Shown piece after piece: positions 1 to 15,000 of a stretch of DNA of 64,000 nucleotides; within the stretch, counting starts at the first letter, position 1; each line of letters opens with the position of its first letter. Where the stretch lies: positions 186,001 through 250,000 of the forward strand of contig CAYLPJ010000003.1 of the NCBI GenBank assembly GCA_964385465.1. The letters are read 5' to 3'. Under the pieces are notes generated by a model. It saw only the letters and a list, made by a program, of their open reading frames with translations. It did no database searches and was not told where the DNA came from. Origin of the DNA: CAYLPJ01 sp964385465 (GTDB lineage Bacteria > Planctomycetota > Phycisphaerae > SM23-33). Made by a program: the position numbers and the translations under genes.

Positions 1-1
1 C

Positions 2-3000
2 CCCGAGGGCGACAAGAGCTACGACGAGGACGGGTCGATTTTCCAGGACACGGTGCACCTGTCCACGCGGGACCTGTCGGCGCTGGCGGACGGCTTCACG
101 CTGATCACGATCGGCGACGACGTCGGCGACGCCAACCCGACGGCGGAGATGCGGTTCGGCGACGCGATGGACGCCGCGATCGTCAAGCACGACGGCTCGC
201 CGCGCGACCGGGACAGCTCCTTCCGGGACGACGTGATCCTCAACGCCGCGAAGGTGTTCGTCGAGGGCGAGGTCGAGGCGCTCGCGCCGGGCGGCGACCC
301 GCCGATCACGCTGGAGATGAACACCGACCGCCTCCAGATCAAGGACAAGAACATCCACAACCCGCTGGGCGGGACCGATTCGGGCATCACCGGCGACCTG
401 CTGGAGCTCGACGGCATCCGCGACCGCATGATCGTCGACGGCTGGGTGCGGACCTGGGGCGACATCCGCGTGAACATCCAGGGCGACGGCGAGTCGTACG
501 TCTCGCCGATGATGACCGACGTCACCGACGACGACAAGCGGCTGAACAACTTCATCCAGGGCGTTCCCGGCACCATGGAGACGTTCGCCGACGGCGGGGT
601 CATCGAGATCATCACCAAGAACTCCGTCGTGCTGGAGGGGCGTACCTTCGTCCAAGGCGAGGGCGCGCGGGTCACGATCAAGCCGGGCACCTTCTTCGAG
701 CTCGTGCAGATCGCCGGGCAGATCAGCTCCGCCGATGCCGACAGCCTCATCGAGATCGAGGCCCCCGAGGCCGTCTACGTCAACGGCGAGGTCCTCGCCG
801 GCGTCGAGTGGCAGGGCGGGGTGAAGGTCGTCACCGGCGAGGGCGCCGACGTGACCGTCAATACCCCGCACGAACTGCGGATCTTCGGGGCCATCACGTC
901 CACGGACGTCATGGAACTGACCGGCGGCGCCGACCAGGACTGGAACGAGCGCGATCCGCAGGACGCCAGCATTCACCTGACCGGGCAGCTCACCTCGCTC
1001 GACGACAACCGCCTGCTGAAGCTCCAGGGCCCCGACGACGTCCTCGTCGAGGGCAGCATCTTCGTCCGCGGGCGAAACAGCGGCCTGCTCATCGACTCCG
1101 GTCAGCGCGTCAAGTTCGCCACCAGCTTCGTCGAGGTCGAGGACGGCATCGACATCTACGGGCGGGGTGAGTCCACCGACGTCGACACCGGAATCACGTC
1201 CAGTGTCTTCGTGGACGCCACGGCCGTCATCACCAGCTTCCAGAACGGCAGCAACATTCACATCGAGGGCGCCGGGGACGTGGACATCCTCGGCACGGTC
1301 CTGGCCGGCGGGGCGATCGGCCCGACGGGCGTGACGTGGTCCGGCACGGACAGCGAGGCGGTCGTCACCGCCGGCGAGCAGGTGTACGTGGACAGCGGCA
1401 TCCTCGCCAGCGACACGGTGACGGTCGTCGGCGGCCCGGCCGGCGAGGACGACGCCAGCCTCGACCCCGCCAACGACGGGCTGGCCCCGGCTGACCAGCG
1501 CCGCGTCAGCGTCGTGGTCACCACCGCCGGCGGCATGACCGCCGCGGGGCGCACCTCCGACGGCTCGGCCGGGCTCATCCGCATCTTCGGCGCCAGCGGC
1601 GTGGAGATGATGGGCCACCTCTACAGCGGCGCCACCAAGGGCCTGCTGTTCGACGGCGAGGGCAACCTCATCAAGGAGATCATCGACTGGGAAAGTTCCG
1701 TCGGCGGCGACGTGTCCATCGAGTCGCCCGGGCAGGTCTTCATCGGCGGTTGGGCCGAAAACCAGGCCACCGAGGTCGTCCTCGACAGCGACGTCACGCT
1801 GCATATCATCCTGGACCCCGACGGGTCCCCCACGCCCGGGAGCATCACTCTCGACGCCGACGACACGACGAACTTCACCCGCCTGCACGAGTTGCGGCAA
1901 CTCGTCTCCGATGCCCTGACGGCCGAGTTCGGCGGGGACATCGACGTGCAGATCGAAAACGACCGCCTCGTGTTCGTGGCGGACCAGCCGTTCACCATGG
2001 AGTCCACCAGCACCAACGCCGACCTGCTCGGCCTCGGCGGCGGGGACCTGGAGGGCAACGAGGTCGTCCCCGACGCGGAGATCGCCGCCGACGTCGCCCC
2101 GCCGAGCATGGCCCTGAGCTCCGACGCGACCCTCGTGCTCAACGACGGCGAAGGCGACGCGCTGGGCTCGATCACCGTGACCGCCGCCGAGACGGCCGGG
2201 TTCACGCAGCTCAGCGAGCTGATCGCCTTGTTGAATGACAAGCTCAACGACGCGGGGCTGACCGAGATGCTCGCCCGCGACGGCGGCGGGTTGCTGGCGC
2301 TGACCGGCGAGTTCGACTTCGAGATCGACGAGACCTCCTCGAACGCCGACCTGCTGGGCTTCGACGCCGTCGCCGCCCCGGCCACCGTCGCCAGCGCGCG
2401 CGACGCCTCCACCTGGGAGGTTACCGCGGTGCACTCGCTGTTCGGCAGCGTGGTGGAGACCGGCGGCTACATCGCGGCCAGCGACACCATCTCGCTGTTC
2501 AACTGGGACACCGCCGAGCACCCGTACATCGGCGGGGAGGTGGGCGTCCGCATCCAGGGCTCCAGCGAGTTGACCACCCACGAGGACGAGAGCCTCATCG
2601 AGGTGGACTCGAAGCTCGACGCCGAGATCGAGGGACACCTCATCGCCGGCGGCGAGGTCGAGACCATCCGCGACGCCGAGACCGGCGGGTTCATCGGCTC
2701 GAGGCTGATCGACTTCGGCACGGATACCGACGACACCGAGATCGACATCCAGGCCGAGCACCAGGTGCGGATCGGCACGACGCTGAAGGCCGGCGGGAGG
2801 ATTCACGTCGTCGGCGGGGACGACCCCGTCGAGGGCGACCCGGGCGACCCGTTCAACTTCACCGGCTCCAGCGTCCTGATCTTCGGCTCGGCGAAGCTGG
2901 AGACCTGGGGCGAGAACAGCGCCATCGACATCGAGGGCACCGGCGACATCAAGGTGCTCTCGCCCACGCACTTCCACGAGGTCGAGCCCGAGGAGTGGGC

Positions 3001-6000
3001 CAAGGGCCCGCGGGCGTTCCTCGTCGGCGAGGGCCAGTTTGCCCTCGGGGGCGTCCTGCCCGCCGACGTCACGCTCGACATGCGCCGCCGCGACGGGTTG
3101 GGCGGGTACCTCACCGAGTCGATCACCCTCTCGGCCGGAGACTACGCCAACGATGCCCTGATCGTCACCTCCCTGGAAGCCGAGTTCGCCGCCAGTACGG
3201 ACTTCACCGACGTGCAGGTGAGCAACCCGGGCCGCTACCTGGTGCTGGATGCGCCGTACGACTTCGACATCGAAAGCACGTCGGTCAACCTCGACCTGCT
3301 GGGCCTTGCCAGCGTGCAGACGGCCCGGGTGGTCTATCCCGAGGCCCGGGTTGTCGGCGACGTGAACATCCCGACGACCGGTCGGCTGGTCGAGGATGTG
3401 GTGCTGGACCTGAGCATGGACGACGGCGTCGGCGGGACCATCGACGATACCGTCACCATCGCCGCGGCGGACACGACCGGCCATACCACGCAGGCCGAGC
3501 TGCTCACGACGATCAACACGGCCCTGGACGCCTCGGCGTTCGCGGACATCGACGCGGTGCTGCGCGACGGCAAGATCGTGCTGACGACCCTCGGGCTGGA
3601 CTTCACCGTCAAGGGGACCTCCCAGAACGTCAACCTCCTGGGCCTCCGCGGCGAGTGGGAGACCGAGGAACTCCGCGATCCGGCCGTGCTTACGCCAGCC
3701 AGCGACGCTCCGACCACCGGGCAGCTCATCCGCGACCTCGTGCTCATCATCCGCATCGAGGCGACGGACCTGGAAGACGAACTGCTGGGCGCGGTGATCG
3801 TCTCCGCCGCCGACACGACGGACAACACGACGCTGGTCGACCTGGTCACCGACATCAACAACGAGTTGACCGGCACGGACGTGCCCCGGTACGTCGGCAC
3901 GCGGACGTTTGGAGACTACCTCACCGCGTCGATCCGCGACGGGAAGCTGCTGCTGACCGGCACGCACGAGTTCAAGCTCAGGGAAGCCTCGCAGGCGTTG
4001 GAACTGGTCGGCATGGACTCCGGCGAGGAACTGCCCGCCACCGAGATCTTCTTCGACGCGATCCTGGCCGCCGACGTCGACCTCCCCGCGGCCGTGCTGA
4101 CCGACCCGGTCACCCTCGACCTGATGGTCAACCGCAACGGCTCGGTGACCGAGGACACCGTGACGGTGCCCGTGGACGGCAGCAACTCGACGCTGGCCGA
4201 CCTGGTCGCCGACGTGGACGCCGCCCTGACGCTGGCGGGCTTCGGCGATGTCGAGGCCGAGCTCGAAGGCGACCGCCTGGAGCTGGTCAGCCACTGGGAA
4301 TTCACCGTCAAGGGCACGAGCACCAACGCCGACCTGCTGGGCCTTACGACCGTAGACGGCGGCGCGGACGTGGCCGCGTCCCGCCAGGCGTCGATCTTCG
4401 AGCTGCTCGGCCCGCGCGACGTTCCCACCACCGGCGTCCTCGCCGAGGACGTGGCGCTCGAGGTCGAGGCCGTCGACAGCGACGACGTGGTCACCGCGGC
4501 GACCGTCACCGTCGCCCGCGAGGACACGCTGGGCAACGCGAGCATCGCCGAGCTGGCCGCGACCGTCGGGGCCGCCTTCGCCGAGGCCGGACTGGACATC
4601 CAGGCCGCCGAGGACAGCGGCACGATCGTGCTGAGCAGCCTGACGGTGGACTTCGAGGTCTTCACCACCAGCGAGGCCGCCGACCTGCTGGGCCTGACGG
4701 ACGTCCATGGCGGGTCGGACGTCTCCTCCGACCGCCCGGACGCCACCTTTGAGCTGGTCCCCGACGACGAGCTCTGGTCCACCGGCGTGCTGCCCGACAA
4801 CGTCGAACTGGCGATCACACGGGCGCTGGAGGACCCCAACGACGACCCGGCCCACATCAGCCCGGACCTGCCCGAGGAGATCGACCGGGACGAGGATAAC
4901 GTGGTCACCGGCACGGTGACGATCAGCCGTTCCGACACGCTGGACAACACCGCCGGCAGCGAGGCCGACCGCCTGGAGGCTCTCGCCGAGGACATTACCG
5001 CGGCGTTCATTCGCGACGGCTTCCGCCAGATCACCGCGTCGGTTGACAGCGGTAAGATCGTGCTGTCCAGCCCGTATGCGTGGTCGATCGGTGAGGAATC
5101 CGCCGAGACCGAGCTGCTGGGCATCACCACCGTGCCGACGCCCGAGCTCGAGGCCGAGCGCCCGCCGGAGACCTACCAGGTCACCGGCGTCGACAGCATG
5201 ATCAACGGCGTGCTCGACGACGACATCACGCTGGACCTGTCGATCGACGACGGCGGCGGCGGGACATTCGACGGCGAGGTCAGCCTGCCGGCCTCGGCGA
5301 CCGACGGGACCGACAGCGGCACCAGTGCCAATGCGGGCATCGCCGATCTCGTCGCCGACCTCAACGCCGCCCTGGCCGATACCGAAATCCCCGGCCACCC
5401 GGGGCAGTTCTTCGGCGACGTCATCGAGGCGGCCGCCGTCGGCGGCTTCGACGCCAGCGCCGGCGGGGCAGGTGTCGGCTCGGCTGCCGACGCGACCGGG
5501 CGGATCGTCTTCGTCGCCGACGAGGCCTTCACGCTGACCGTCGACGCCGCGGACAGCCTCGATCAGCTCGGCTTGGCCAACGGCACGCAGAGCTCGGCCG
5601 CGACGGACCCGGACTGGGAGGTCGCCGCCTCGGCGGACCTGCCCTCCGACGGCGTGATCACCGGCGACGTGACGCTGCGGGTCACGCTCGACGACGGCGG
5701 CTCGGACCTCGACTTCACGGTCACGCTGCCGGCGGTCGACACCACCGCCAATACCTCGGCAACCGAGCTGCTGCTGGACCTCCAGACCGCCTTGGCGGCC
5801 ACGGAAGTCCAGGACGTCAGCGAGGCCGAGTCCACCGGCTCCTACGCCAGCCAGTTCGTCGTCACGCAGATCCGGGACGGCAAGCTGGTGCTGGTCAGCG
5901 AGCTGGAGTTCGAGATCGACGGCGACGCGTCATCCAATGCCGCCCTGCTCGGCCTGGCCAGCGTCTCCCCGGGCAGCGACGTGGCCTCGGCCAAGCCGCC

Positions 6001-9000
6001 GGTCCGGCAGGAGCTCCCGGCCGACAACGTCCTTCCGCCGCGGCGCTCGTTCACGCAAGACGTGGTCTTCGACCTGCGGATGCTGCCCGAGAATCTCATC
6101 GCGAGCATCCCGGTCAACGAGTACGAGGTCACCGTCGCCGCCGCCGACACCGAGAGCAACGCGGACATCGACGACCTGGTCGCCGACATCGACGACGCGC
6201 TGCTGGCCGCGATCGGCAGCCAGGATGTCTGGGCGCAGTACCAGGGCGGCAAGCTCTCGCTGGTCAGCTACACGCCGTTCCAGCTCGAGTACTCCTCGGA
6301 GAACGAGGGGCTGATGGGCGTGACGGACATGCCCAACGAGCTCATCGCCGCCAACCGCGCCAGCCAGGACGGCGAGCTGCCCGAGGACGTCACCCTCGTG
6401 GTCTGGGTGAATCTGGGCACGAAGAAGATCGTCGGCGAGGTAACCATCTCCGCTGCCGACACGGCCGACAACCCCGCGGGCAATGGCATCACGGACCTGC
6501 TGAACGATATCCAGGACGCGCTGAACGGCGCCGTGCCAGGCGCCATCAGCGGCGGCAGCTATTACGACCTGGACGGCAACCCCTACGACCCGGCGGACTT
6601 CGCCGACGACCCGGTCACCACCGGCGGGATCGCCGACCCGCTGATCCGGATGAAGCTCAAGCACGGCAAGCTGCTGTTCACCAGCCAGTACGAGTTCCGC
6701 ATCTTCGACGAATTCACCAACCCGGCCAACCCGACCCCGGCGCTCCAGCACCTCGAAAGCGCCAACGTCCAGCACCTCGGGCTCGACTCGGTCGCCGACG
6801 GCGACACGGCCGTGTCCAGCAGGCCCTTCAACATCCTCGCGCCCGCCGCCGGGTCGGAGGTGAGCTTCACCTCGACCGACGCCGGCGCGGAACTGTACAT
6901 CGCCGGGGCGGTCAAGAGCGACCGCATGATCCAGATGTCCGGCGGGCCGGAAGGGCTGGACCTCGACTGGTCCGGGCTGCTGGAGACCGTCGACGGGCCG
7001 ATCGATCTGGACCTCGGCACCAGCGGGCACCTCAAGGGCGACCTGACCGCCGGCGGCGACGAGGGCGACGTGATCCTCGCCGCCGACGACACGCTGCTGA
7101 TCAACGGCATCATCCGCGCCGACCGTGACATCGACCTCTCGGCCGGGCACGCGCTGGGCGGGTCGGCTTCCACCGACAGCATCACCATCGACAAGACCGC
7201 CTGGCTGGTGACGACCGGCCCCCCGGACCTGGATCAGCAGGTCACGGTGGACGGCTACAAGCGGGTGGTGGTCGACGGGCCGATCGGCTCGCAGCAGCTC
7301 GACGAGCCGCGGATGCTCGGCGACATTCACGTCGTCAGCCAGACGCACGACGTGGTGATGACTGCCGAGTCCGGCTGGCTGGAGACGGACGGGCGGATCG
7401 TCGTCGAGGGCGACACGGTGGATGTCGCCGGCGTGATCAAGAACGGCGACACCTCGGCCCCCGCGCCCGCAGACCCGAGCAACCCGCTTGCCGAGAACTT
7501 CGAAGTCGTCCTCGACGCGGACACCGTCGTGCTGCTGACCGGCGACGTGGACGCCCTCGGCTCGGTACTGATCGACTCCCCGAACGCGATCCAGATCGCC
7601 GGGTCCGTCGAGGCCGGCGGGATCGAGACGTTCGAGTTCATCACCGAAGACCGCGACTTCCTCACCGCCGCCGACGAGCAGGTCCGCGTGCTCGCGCCGG
7701 GCATCACCGTCGGCGGGGTGACCGCAACGGTCGAGGCCGGCCAGGACTGGCCCGATACCGACGACGACAGCAACCCCGACCTGACCGTCGGCGACAGCTA
7801 CCCGCTGGGCGGCACCGTCGTCGGCTCGGGGCAGGTGCTCCTGCTGGCCGGCGCCGGCGGGATCGAGGTCGCCGCCGCCAGCGAGGTCCGCACGCGAAGC
7901 GACGACAGCGAGATTACCCTCCAGGGCGACTTCATCGATATCCTCGGCTCGCTCTACGCCGGGGCCGAGCGCGGCCGACAGGCCGTCGGCGAGGACCCCG
8001 AGGACCTCACCTGGCTGGGCGAGAGCGCGGGCATCACGCTGGACGCGGCCGAGATGGTCACCTTCGGCGGCGAGGACACGGCCACGGACCTGGACGTCTT
8101 CAACGGCTTGGCCGACACCGAAGGCGAGACGATCACGCGCGGCGGCTCGGCGCGAGCGACCGGGGACGTGGTGATCACTGCCGACGAATCCGGGGACCAG
8201 CTCGTGCATATCAACGGGCTCAGCGCCATCGTGACCGACGCCGAGGCGGTCGCCTCGCCGAGCCCGGGCGCGGCCAGCTCGGTGGACATCACCGCCGGCG
8301 ACGGCGTGCAGGTCCACGGCGTCATCCAGGGCCTCGACCCCGACAGCGACGTGACCATCGTCTCCGGAACGGGCCTGCTGCTTGTGGACGGTTTTGTCGA
8401 GGGCGGGCGGGACGTCACACTCACCGGCGCGACGGCCGGCGACCTCAGCGTGCTGGTCACCAAGCTGCTCTACGAGACCAAGACCGAGACGGTGCCCACC
8501 AGCGACGGCGGCAGCGGCGAGTTCAACCTGGACATGAACGGCGACCACGTCGACGACTACGGCTTCCTGCTGGAGGTCAACGGCTCCGACGAGATCGTCG
8601 TCGACGGCAGCGGCCAGCCCGTCCGCGTGACCGAAGGCGGCGTCGAGCAGCTCGGCGAGGGCATCGTCTATCTCGTCGAGGACGAAATGGGCGATCCCGT
8701 CACCGTGGACAAGGAGGGCCACGAGCTTACCGAGCACGCCGGCCGGTACTTCCTCGTAGACGAGGCCGGGCAGTTCCTCGACGACCAGGGGCGCGTGATC
8801 AACGAGGACGGCCAGCTCCTCGATGCGATGGGCCGCCCGGTCAACGAGGCCGGCTACCTGATCGACGCCAACGGCAACCTCATCGACGAGTTCGGCGACG
8901 CCATCACCATCTACGGCGACCGCGTCAACGCCGACGGGCTGCTGCTGGACGTCAGCGACAACCTGATCAGCCCCGATGGCTGGCGGATCAACGCATCCGG

Positions 9001-12000
9001 TGAGTTGGTCAACGCCGGCGGCATGCCGCTGAACGGCGTGGGCGAGATCCGCACCGTCGTCGAGATCGACGGGACGGACTACCTCGCCGACGAATACGGC
9101 AACCTCGTGGACGACGAGGGCAACCTCATCGACGAGGACGGCTACCTCATCAACGAGCGCGGCGAACGGATCACCGCCGACGGCCGACCGCTGACGCACC
9201 TCGACGATCCCGTCGAAGGCAGCGACCGCGTCGAGAACCCGCCGACGCCGGAGGCTCCCGTCGCCGGCGACGACCGCAAGACCGGCGGGAGCATCCAGGA
9301 GGGCGACGCCCTCAAGTCCACCACCGGCTTCGTCATGGTCGACCTGCCCCAGCGCCGCGGCGGGGGCGTGGTCAACGGCACGGGGCCGGCCTCGACGGTT
9401 ACCATCACCGGCGACCACGACGTGGAGATCCACGGCATGGTCGGGCAGGTGTACCTCGACGAGGGCACCGCCGCCCCGGCCGTGGACACGGTCGAGGTGA
9501 CCATCACGTCGTCCGAGGACGTCACCATCCTCACCGACGCGCTCGTCAACGCCCGGGACGGCGTCGAGGTCAGCGGGGAGAACGTCTGGGCGCTGGACGA
9601 GAGCGTCACGATCACCCGGGCGGACCACTCCCGCACGGCGTTGACGGCGACCGGCACGCTGCCGGACGGTGGGACGATCCACGTCGCCCGCAGCCAGATC
9701 TACTTCTTCCGCGCGTTGGTGGCCTCGGCGGGCGAGGTGGAGCTGACGGGCAAGGAAATCAGCGTGTACGGCACGGTGGAGGTCGAGGGCAGCGAGCGCA
9801 ACGGCGACGGCGACCCGGCGCGGGCACGTCTCCAGGCCGACCGCAACGTGGTCGTCCGCGGCGAGGTGCTCAGCGGGGCCGACATCGACATCGACGCCGG
9901 GCTGGTCGATCCGACCGGCTGCGTGGTGGTCTCCGCCGAGGGCAGGCTTGCGGCGGGCTATGGCACGGAGGCGGTCGGCGACATCATGCTTGACGCCGCC
10001 GGCGAGGTGACGCTGCTGAGCTACGACGACGACGCCAACGACGACCTCCAGTTCGCCGCGCCGTACGTCACCTACGAGCCGGTGTTCGTGGACGTGGTGA
10101 CCGGCTTCCGGCGCGTCGAGGACGGCTTCATCCAGCGCCCGGTCGTGCACTACATCCCGACGATCACGACCGAGCAGACCGGCTTCATCGACGTGAAGGT
10201 CGGCAGCGAGTTCGGCAGCGCCGAGGTCCGGCTGTTCCAGGACGGCTACTGGTCGGACACGGCCCCGGCGGACGAGCGGTTCCGCGAGTACTTCATTCCG
10301 GGCGTGGACTACGAGATCGACGACCTCGACTGGCCCGGCAAGGCCCCGGACGAGAACCCGGGCCTGTATCGCAAGGTGGCCCCCGGCGAGTACGAGCTGA
10401 TGGACACCTCGACGTTTGACCTGATCGGCGAGGTCACGAACTACGGCGGCCCGCCGATCGACCCGGGCACGACGTTCGCCCAGGGCGTGACGATCGACGG
10501 GGCGGTCAACGCCGTCCGCCAGGACCGCACGCCCACCCTCGGCGGGCTCTTCTCGCCGGGCAGCACCACGGTCGGCGGCGGGGAGCTGCCTCTGCTGACC
10601 GGCCAGTTTGCCGGCGAGGAGTCGGTGAGCTACGCCGACGTGCTGACCACCATGGAGAGCGAGGTCTACCTGGTGATCGACGATGTCTTCGTCCAGCAGA
10701 CCTACAAGCCGTGGGACGAGCTGACCGCCACCGAGAAGGCCAACGCCATCCTGGATCACCTCGGCTACCGCAAGCTGTTCGACGTGCGGTTCCTCGAAGA
10801 ATTCGAGAAGACCGTCTATATCACCAGCCCGAACGACCGGTTCGAACTGGAGCGCGACTCGGCCATCACGGACCGTTTCGACGGCAAGACGGTCAACGAG
10901 ATGGTCGAGGAAGAGAACGCCACGCGGGTCAAGGGCGTCAACTTGAGCTTCGCCGACGGCGAGTCCGTGGTCGCCCTCGACGAGCTGGCGGCGCTGAATG
11001 CCGGCAACGGTGAGTTCGCATTCACCGAGGCCTCGCCGGCCTTGGAAGGCGTGACCTTCCAGGACAGCGGTGGCGAGAAGAAGTTCGTCCCCGGCGTGGT
11101 CGTCGACGGCGTCTTCCGCGTCACGCCCTCCGACAACCTGGCTATCCGGCCGGACTGGTCCGTCACCACCGACAGCTACACGATCACCAAGAAGTACTTC
11201 GACTTCTGGTTCCCCGAGTTCATCCCCTTCGACCCGGCCGTGCATTACGACCCCGGCGAGCACGCCAGCGTCGAGGAAGCGGCCTACCGCCATTGGACGC
11301 CACCGTCGGAGATGGTGGACGAGGTGCTGGACGGCGTGCCCCCGGAGGACCACGAAGAGGCGCTGGAGGAGTTCAGCGAGCAGTTCTTCATCGCCGGGCG
11401 GGACTACGACGAGGAATACGCCAACCCGGCCAAGGAGGACAGCGGCGACTACATTGCCAGCTTCTTCGAGCGGGAGGACACGATCCTCGCCGACGGCGAC
11501 TGGGAGAAGGTGTACGGGACCGAGACGTCGCTGGGGCGGATCAACCGCAACTTCGAGGGCATCCCGACGGTGCACCTGTGGGAGACGGACCTGACCGATC
11601 AGGACCGCGAGGTCTTCGAATACACGCTGGACGACGGCACGGAAATCTTCCTGCGGGCGCCCGAGCAGTGGTGGAGCGAGTACGAGGTCACCGCCCTGGG
11701 CAACGACCGCGTGGACCCCGACGACAAGAAGCTCCAGTATGTCGGCAACGTCGAGACGTACGACGAGGAGGTCGGGCAGATCCGCGAGGTCGCCCAACTG
11801 GAGTACATCCAGGAGTGGTCCTCGGCCGTGCCGCATAAGCCGAGCAACCCCGAGGAAGGCGACCTGTGGGTCGTGGATGACTACGACGACAGCCCGGGAC
11901 GCTGGGTGGTCTACCTCCGCGACGACCCGCACGAGGTCTGGCCCGACGGCGATCCGACGGCCTACGAGCAGTACAGCATCAACGACGGGCGGTCGGTCAG

Positions 12001-15000
12001 CGAGTTCGACCCGCCGTATGCCGACACCGTGTTCACCGGCTTCTACGGCCTGCTGGCCGACGCGGCGTTCGCGCCGCTGGCCGCCGGCGGGCTCGAGCTG
12101 ACCGAGGCCTTCCTGCCGGAAGGCACGGTCGCCAGCCTGGTCACCTACGACAACTCGGTGAAGCTCGATTACGACTTCGAGGACTGGGACACCGGCGAGC
12201 CGGGCACGGTGGACGACCAGGGCAGCGTCTCGGGCTTCACGGGCGACAACTGGGCCGAGGGCACGGACGCCAACGGGCGGCTCGTCTACGGGCAGATCAA
12301 CGCCGGTGACGAGGAGGACGGCCTGGCCGTCGCGCAGACCAACATCAACCTCGAGCAGTTGAACGACGATCCGCGCACCGAGCACGACGTCGCCGAGATG
12401 CGCCGCTACGAGGGGCGCGACTACTACCTGACCATCGGCCACTACGACTGGTACGAGGCCGGCAACGTGCGAAGCTGGCCGTGGCATCTGGCGGTCGTCA
12501 ACGACGCCGCCGAGAACGCCCTTATCCGGGACATGATCTCCGCCGCCGACACGTCCGCCTGGCTGGGCGGGTACGACCTCAACGGCGTCAGCCACAACTC
12601 ATGGTCCATGGAGTGGGTCCACGGCTCGGGGATCAGCAACGGCTCGGGCTACAGCAACTTCCACCCCTCCGAGCCGAACAACGAGGGCCCGTACAACGAC
12701 GAAGACCACCTCCAGATGTGGACCAGCGGCTACTGGAACGACCTCAACGCGGTCGAGGAGCTGCGGGCCGTGCTGGAACGCGAGCCGGACTGGGGCGACC
12801 CGTTCGACGGCGACGAGACCCAGCACGACTTCATCTACAAGATGACCACCGACTGGCGGGCTATCGAGGACGTCCGCTCGGACATCACCTACCGCGCGTT
12901 CACCGAGGCCCACGACATCATCGACAAGCGCCCGCGGTACGAGACCATCGAGTCCGAGGTCCCCGTCATCAAGATGGAGCAGGTGACCAACTGGACCTAC
13001 GAACCGGTCGTCGAGCAGGTCCTCGATTTCGCCAGCAGCGCCGTGCCCGCCGACGGGCCGGGAAGCCTGGCGATCTTCGACCGCCAGGCCCTCTCGGCCA
13101 CGGGCGACATCACCATCAACGCCGGCTCCGACGTGCTGGTCCGCTCCAGCGTGGCCGCCGGCGAGACCGACGGGGCCATCTCCGTCAACTCCAGCGGCGG
13201 GGCGGTCACGGTCGGCACGGACATGCCCGCCGAGCCGAAGCTGTACGACATGATCCACCTGACCGCCGGAGAGGCGATCGACATCGACGCCGCGGGCGGC
13301 GCGGTCGAGATCGGCGCCACGGCCGAACTGCGGACCGAAACCGACGCCCCGGCGCCGCCGAACGGCAACAGCGGCGGCGAGCCGGTGCAGGATATCTCCG
13401 TGGACGCCTCCGATGCCGTCCGCATCGACGGACAGGTCGCCGCTCGCGACAACGTCGCCGTCACCGCCGCGGCCGACGTGACCCTCACCAGCAGCCTCCA
13501 GGCCGTCAACCTCATCGCCGCCGAGGCCGGCAACGGCGGCGGGGCCGGCACGGTCTTCGTCCACGACCCCGACGCGCCGCTCGACGGCGAGTTCGACGAG
13601 GACGACCAGAGGCCGGCGATCGGCGGCTTCCTCACCGTCACCGGCACCGACGGCGAGATCCGCCTGACGGCCGGCGCCGCAGGTGGGGACATCTCCCTCA
13701 TCGACGCCGAGTTGGAGGCCGACCTGATCACGCTGTCGGCCCCGGCAGGCGAAATCCTCCAGCCCGCGGCCGTCACGCCTCCGGGCGATGGGGACACGCC
13801 GACCACCGGCGGGCAGCTCCGGGCCGTGACACTCGACGCCGACGCCGGCGCGGGCATCACGCTGGAGAACCTCCACGTCGGCGAGGTCACCGCGGTCGTC
13901 ACCGGACCCGGCGACGTCGTGCTGCACGACACGGATCTGGCCGGCGTGGCCGGGGGCGCCGATCCCGCGACGGCCGGGCTGGACCTGGTCAACGTCCGCA
14001 CGGCCGACGGGTCGATCGACGTGACGGCCCTGGGCAGCGGCCTGGTGGCCACGGACGTCCGCAGCCTCGGCGGCGGGGACGAGGACGACGTGACGCTCAA
14101 CGCCGAGATCGGCGCCGGGGGCTCGACATCGCTGACGGTGCACCACGTCGAGGCTGCCGGGGATGCAGACGTCTTCCTGAACGTGCAGGGCCAGCTGATC
14201 CAGCCGGACGGCTCGGTGAGCGCCGACGAGGTGACGGTCCAGGCCAACGGCGCGACGGAGATCCACACGCAGGCGTCGTCGATCGACATCGACCTGGCCG
14301 CGCCGGGCAGCCTGGTGATCGTCGGCGATTCGCCGACGCTGACGCTGGCGAACGTCCGCGTGCTCAACGGCGACTTGACGGTCATCAACGCCGGCGACAT
14401 CGACGCGCAGAACGTCGAGCTGGTCACCGATTGGAACACCTCGAAGGTCCCGCCGGAGGCGAACGTCATCCGCCTGGAGACCACCGAGGGCAGCGGCGGG
14501 ACGATCACCGTCGGCAGCATCGTCGGGGGCACCTACGCCGCCAGCGAGGCCGAGGCCGACGCCATCCGCCTGGACATGCTCAACTCGATCCTGCGGAAGA
14601 TCGATCCCGCCGGCATCCCCGCCGAGTTCCTCACCGACGGGACGGACGGGGAGGGCGACCCGATCCAGTTCGTCGAGCTGACGCAGCCCGAGGCGGACGA
14701 CCTGGCGGCCATCGTCACCGACGACTTCGCCGCCGATGGCGAGCTCATGGCCGCCGCCACGGCCTTTACGATGTACAGCCGTGTGCTCGACGTCCTGGGC
14801 GTGGCCTACGAGGGCACGTACGAGGAGACCGACGAGCAGGCCGTCGAGGACGAGGCGCGGTCGCTGTTTACGCTCAGCCGCGGGCTCAGCTCGGCCGGGC
14901 GCGTGGAACTGTACTCCGACGGCGCCATTACCAGCCCCGTGCCGCTGGCCCCGCTGGGTGCCGGGCCGATGCCGCCGTCCAACGGCGTGGGCATCGTGGC

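Noticed and set aside
53..55. GTG at 53 as the start of the giant protein
   Set aside because: The frame is open to the left edge, there is no ribosome site, and the sequence continues seamlessly; the gene is cut by the window.
8650..9200. Possible CRISPR or DNA tandem repeat
   Set aside because: The regularity is at protein level. DNA units differ, spacing is codon-based, and there are no unique spacers.
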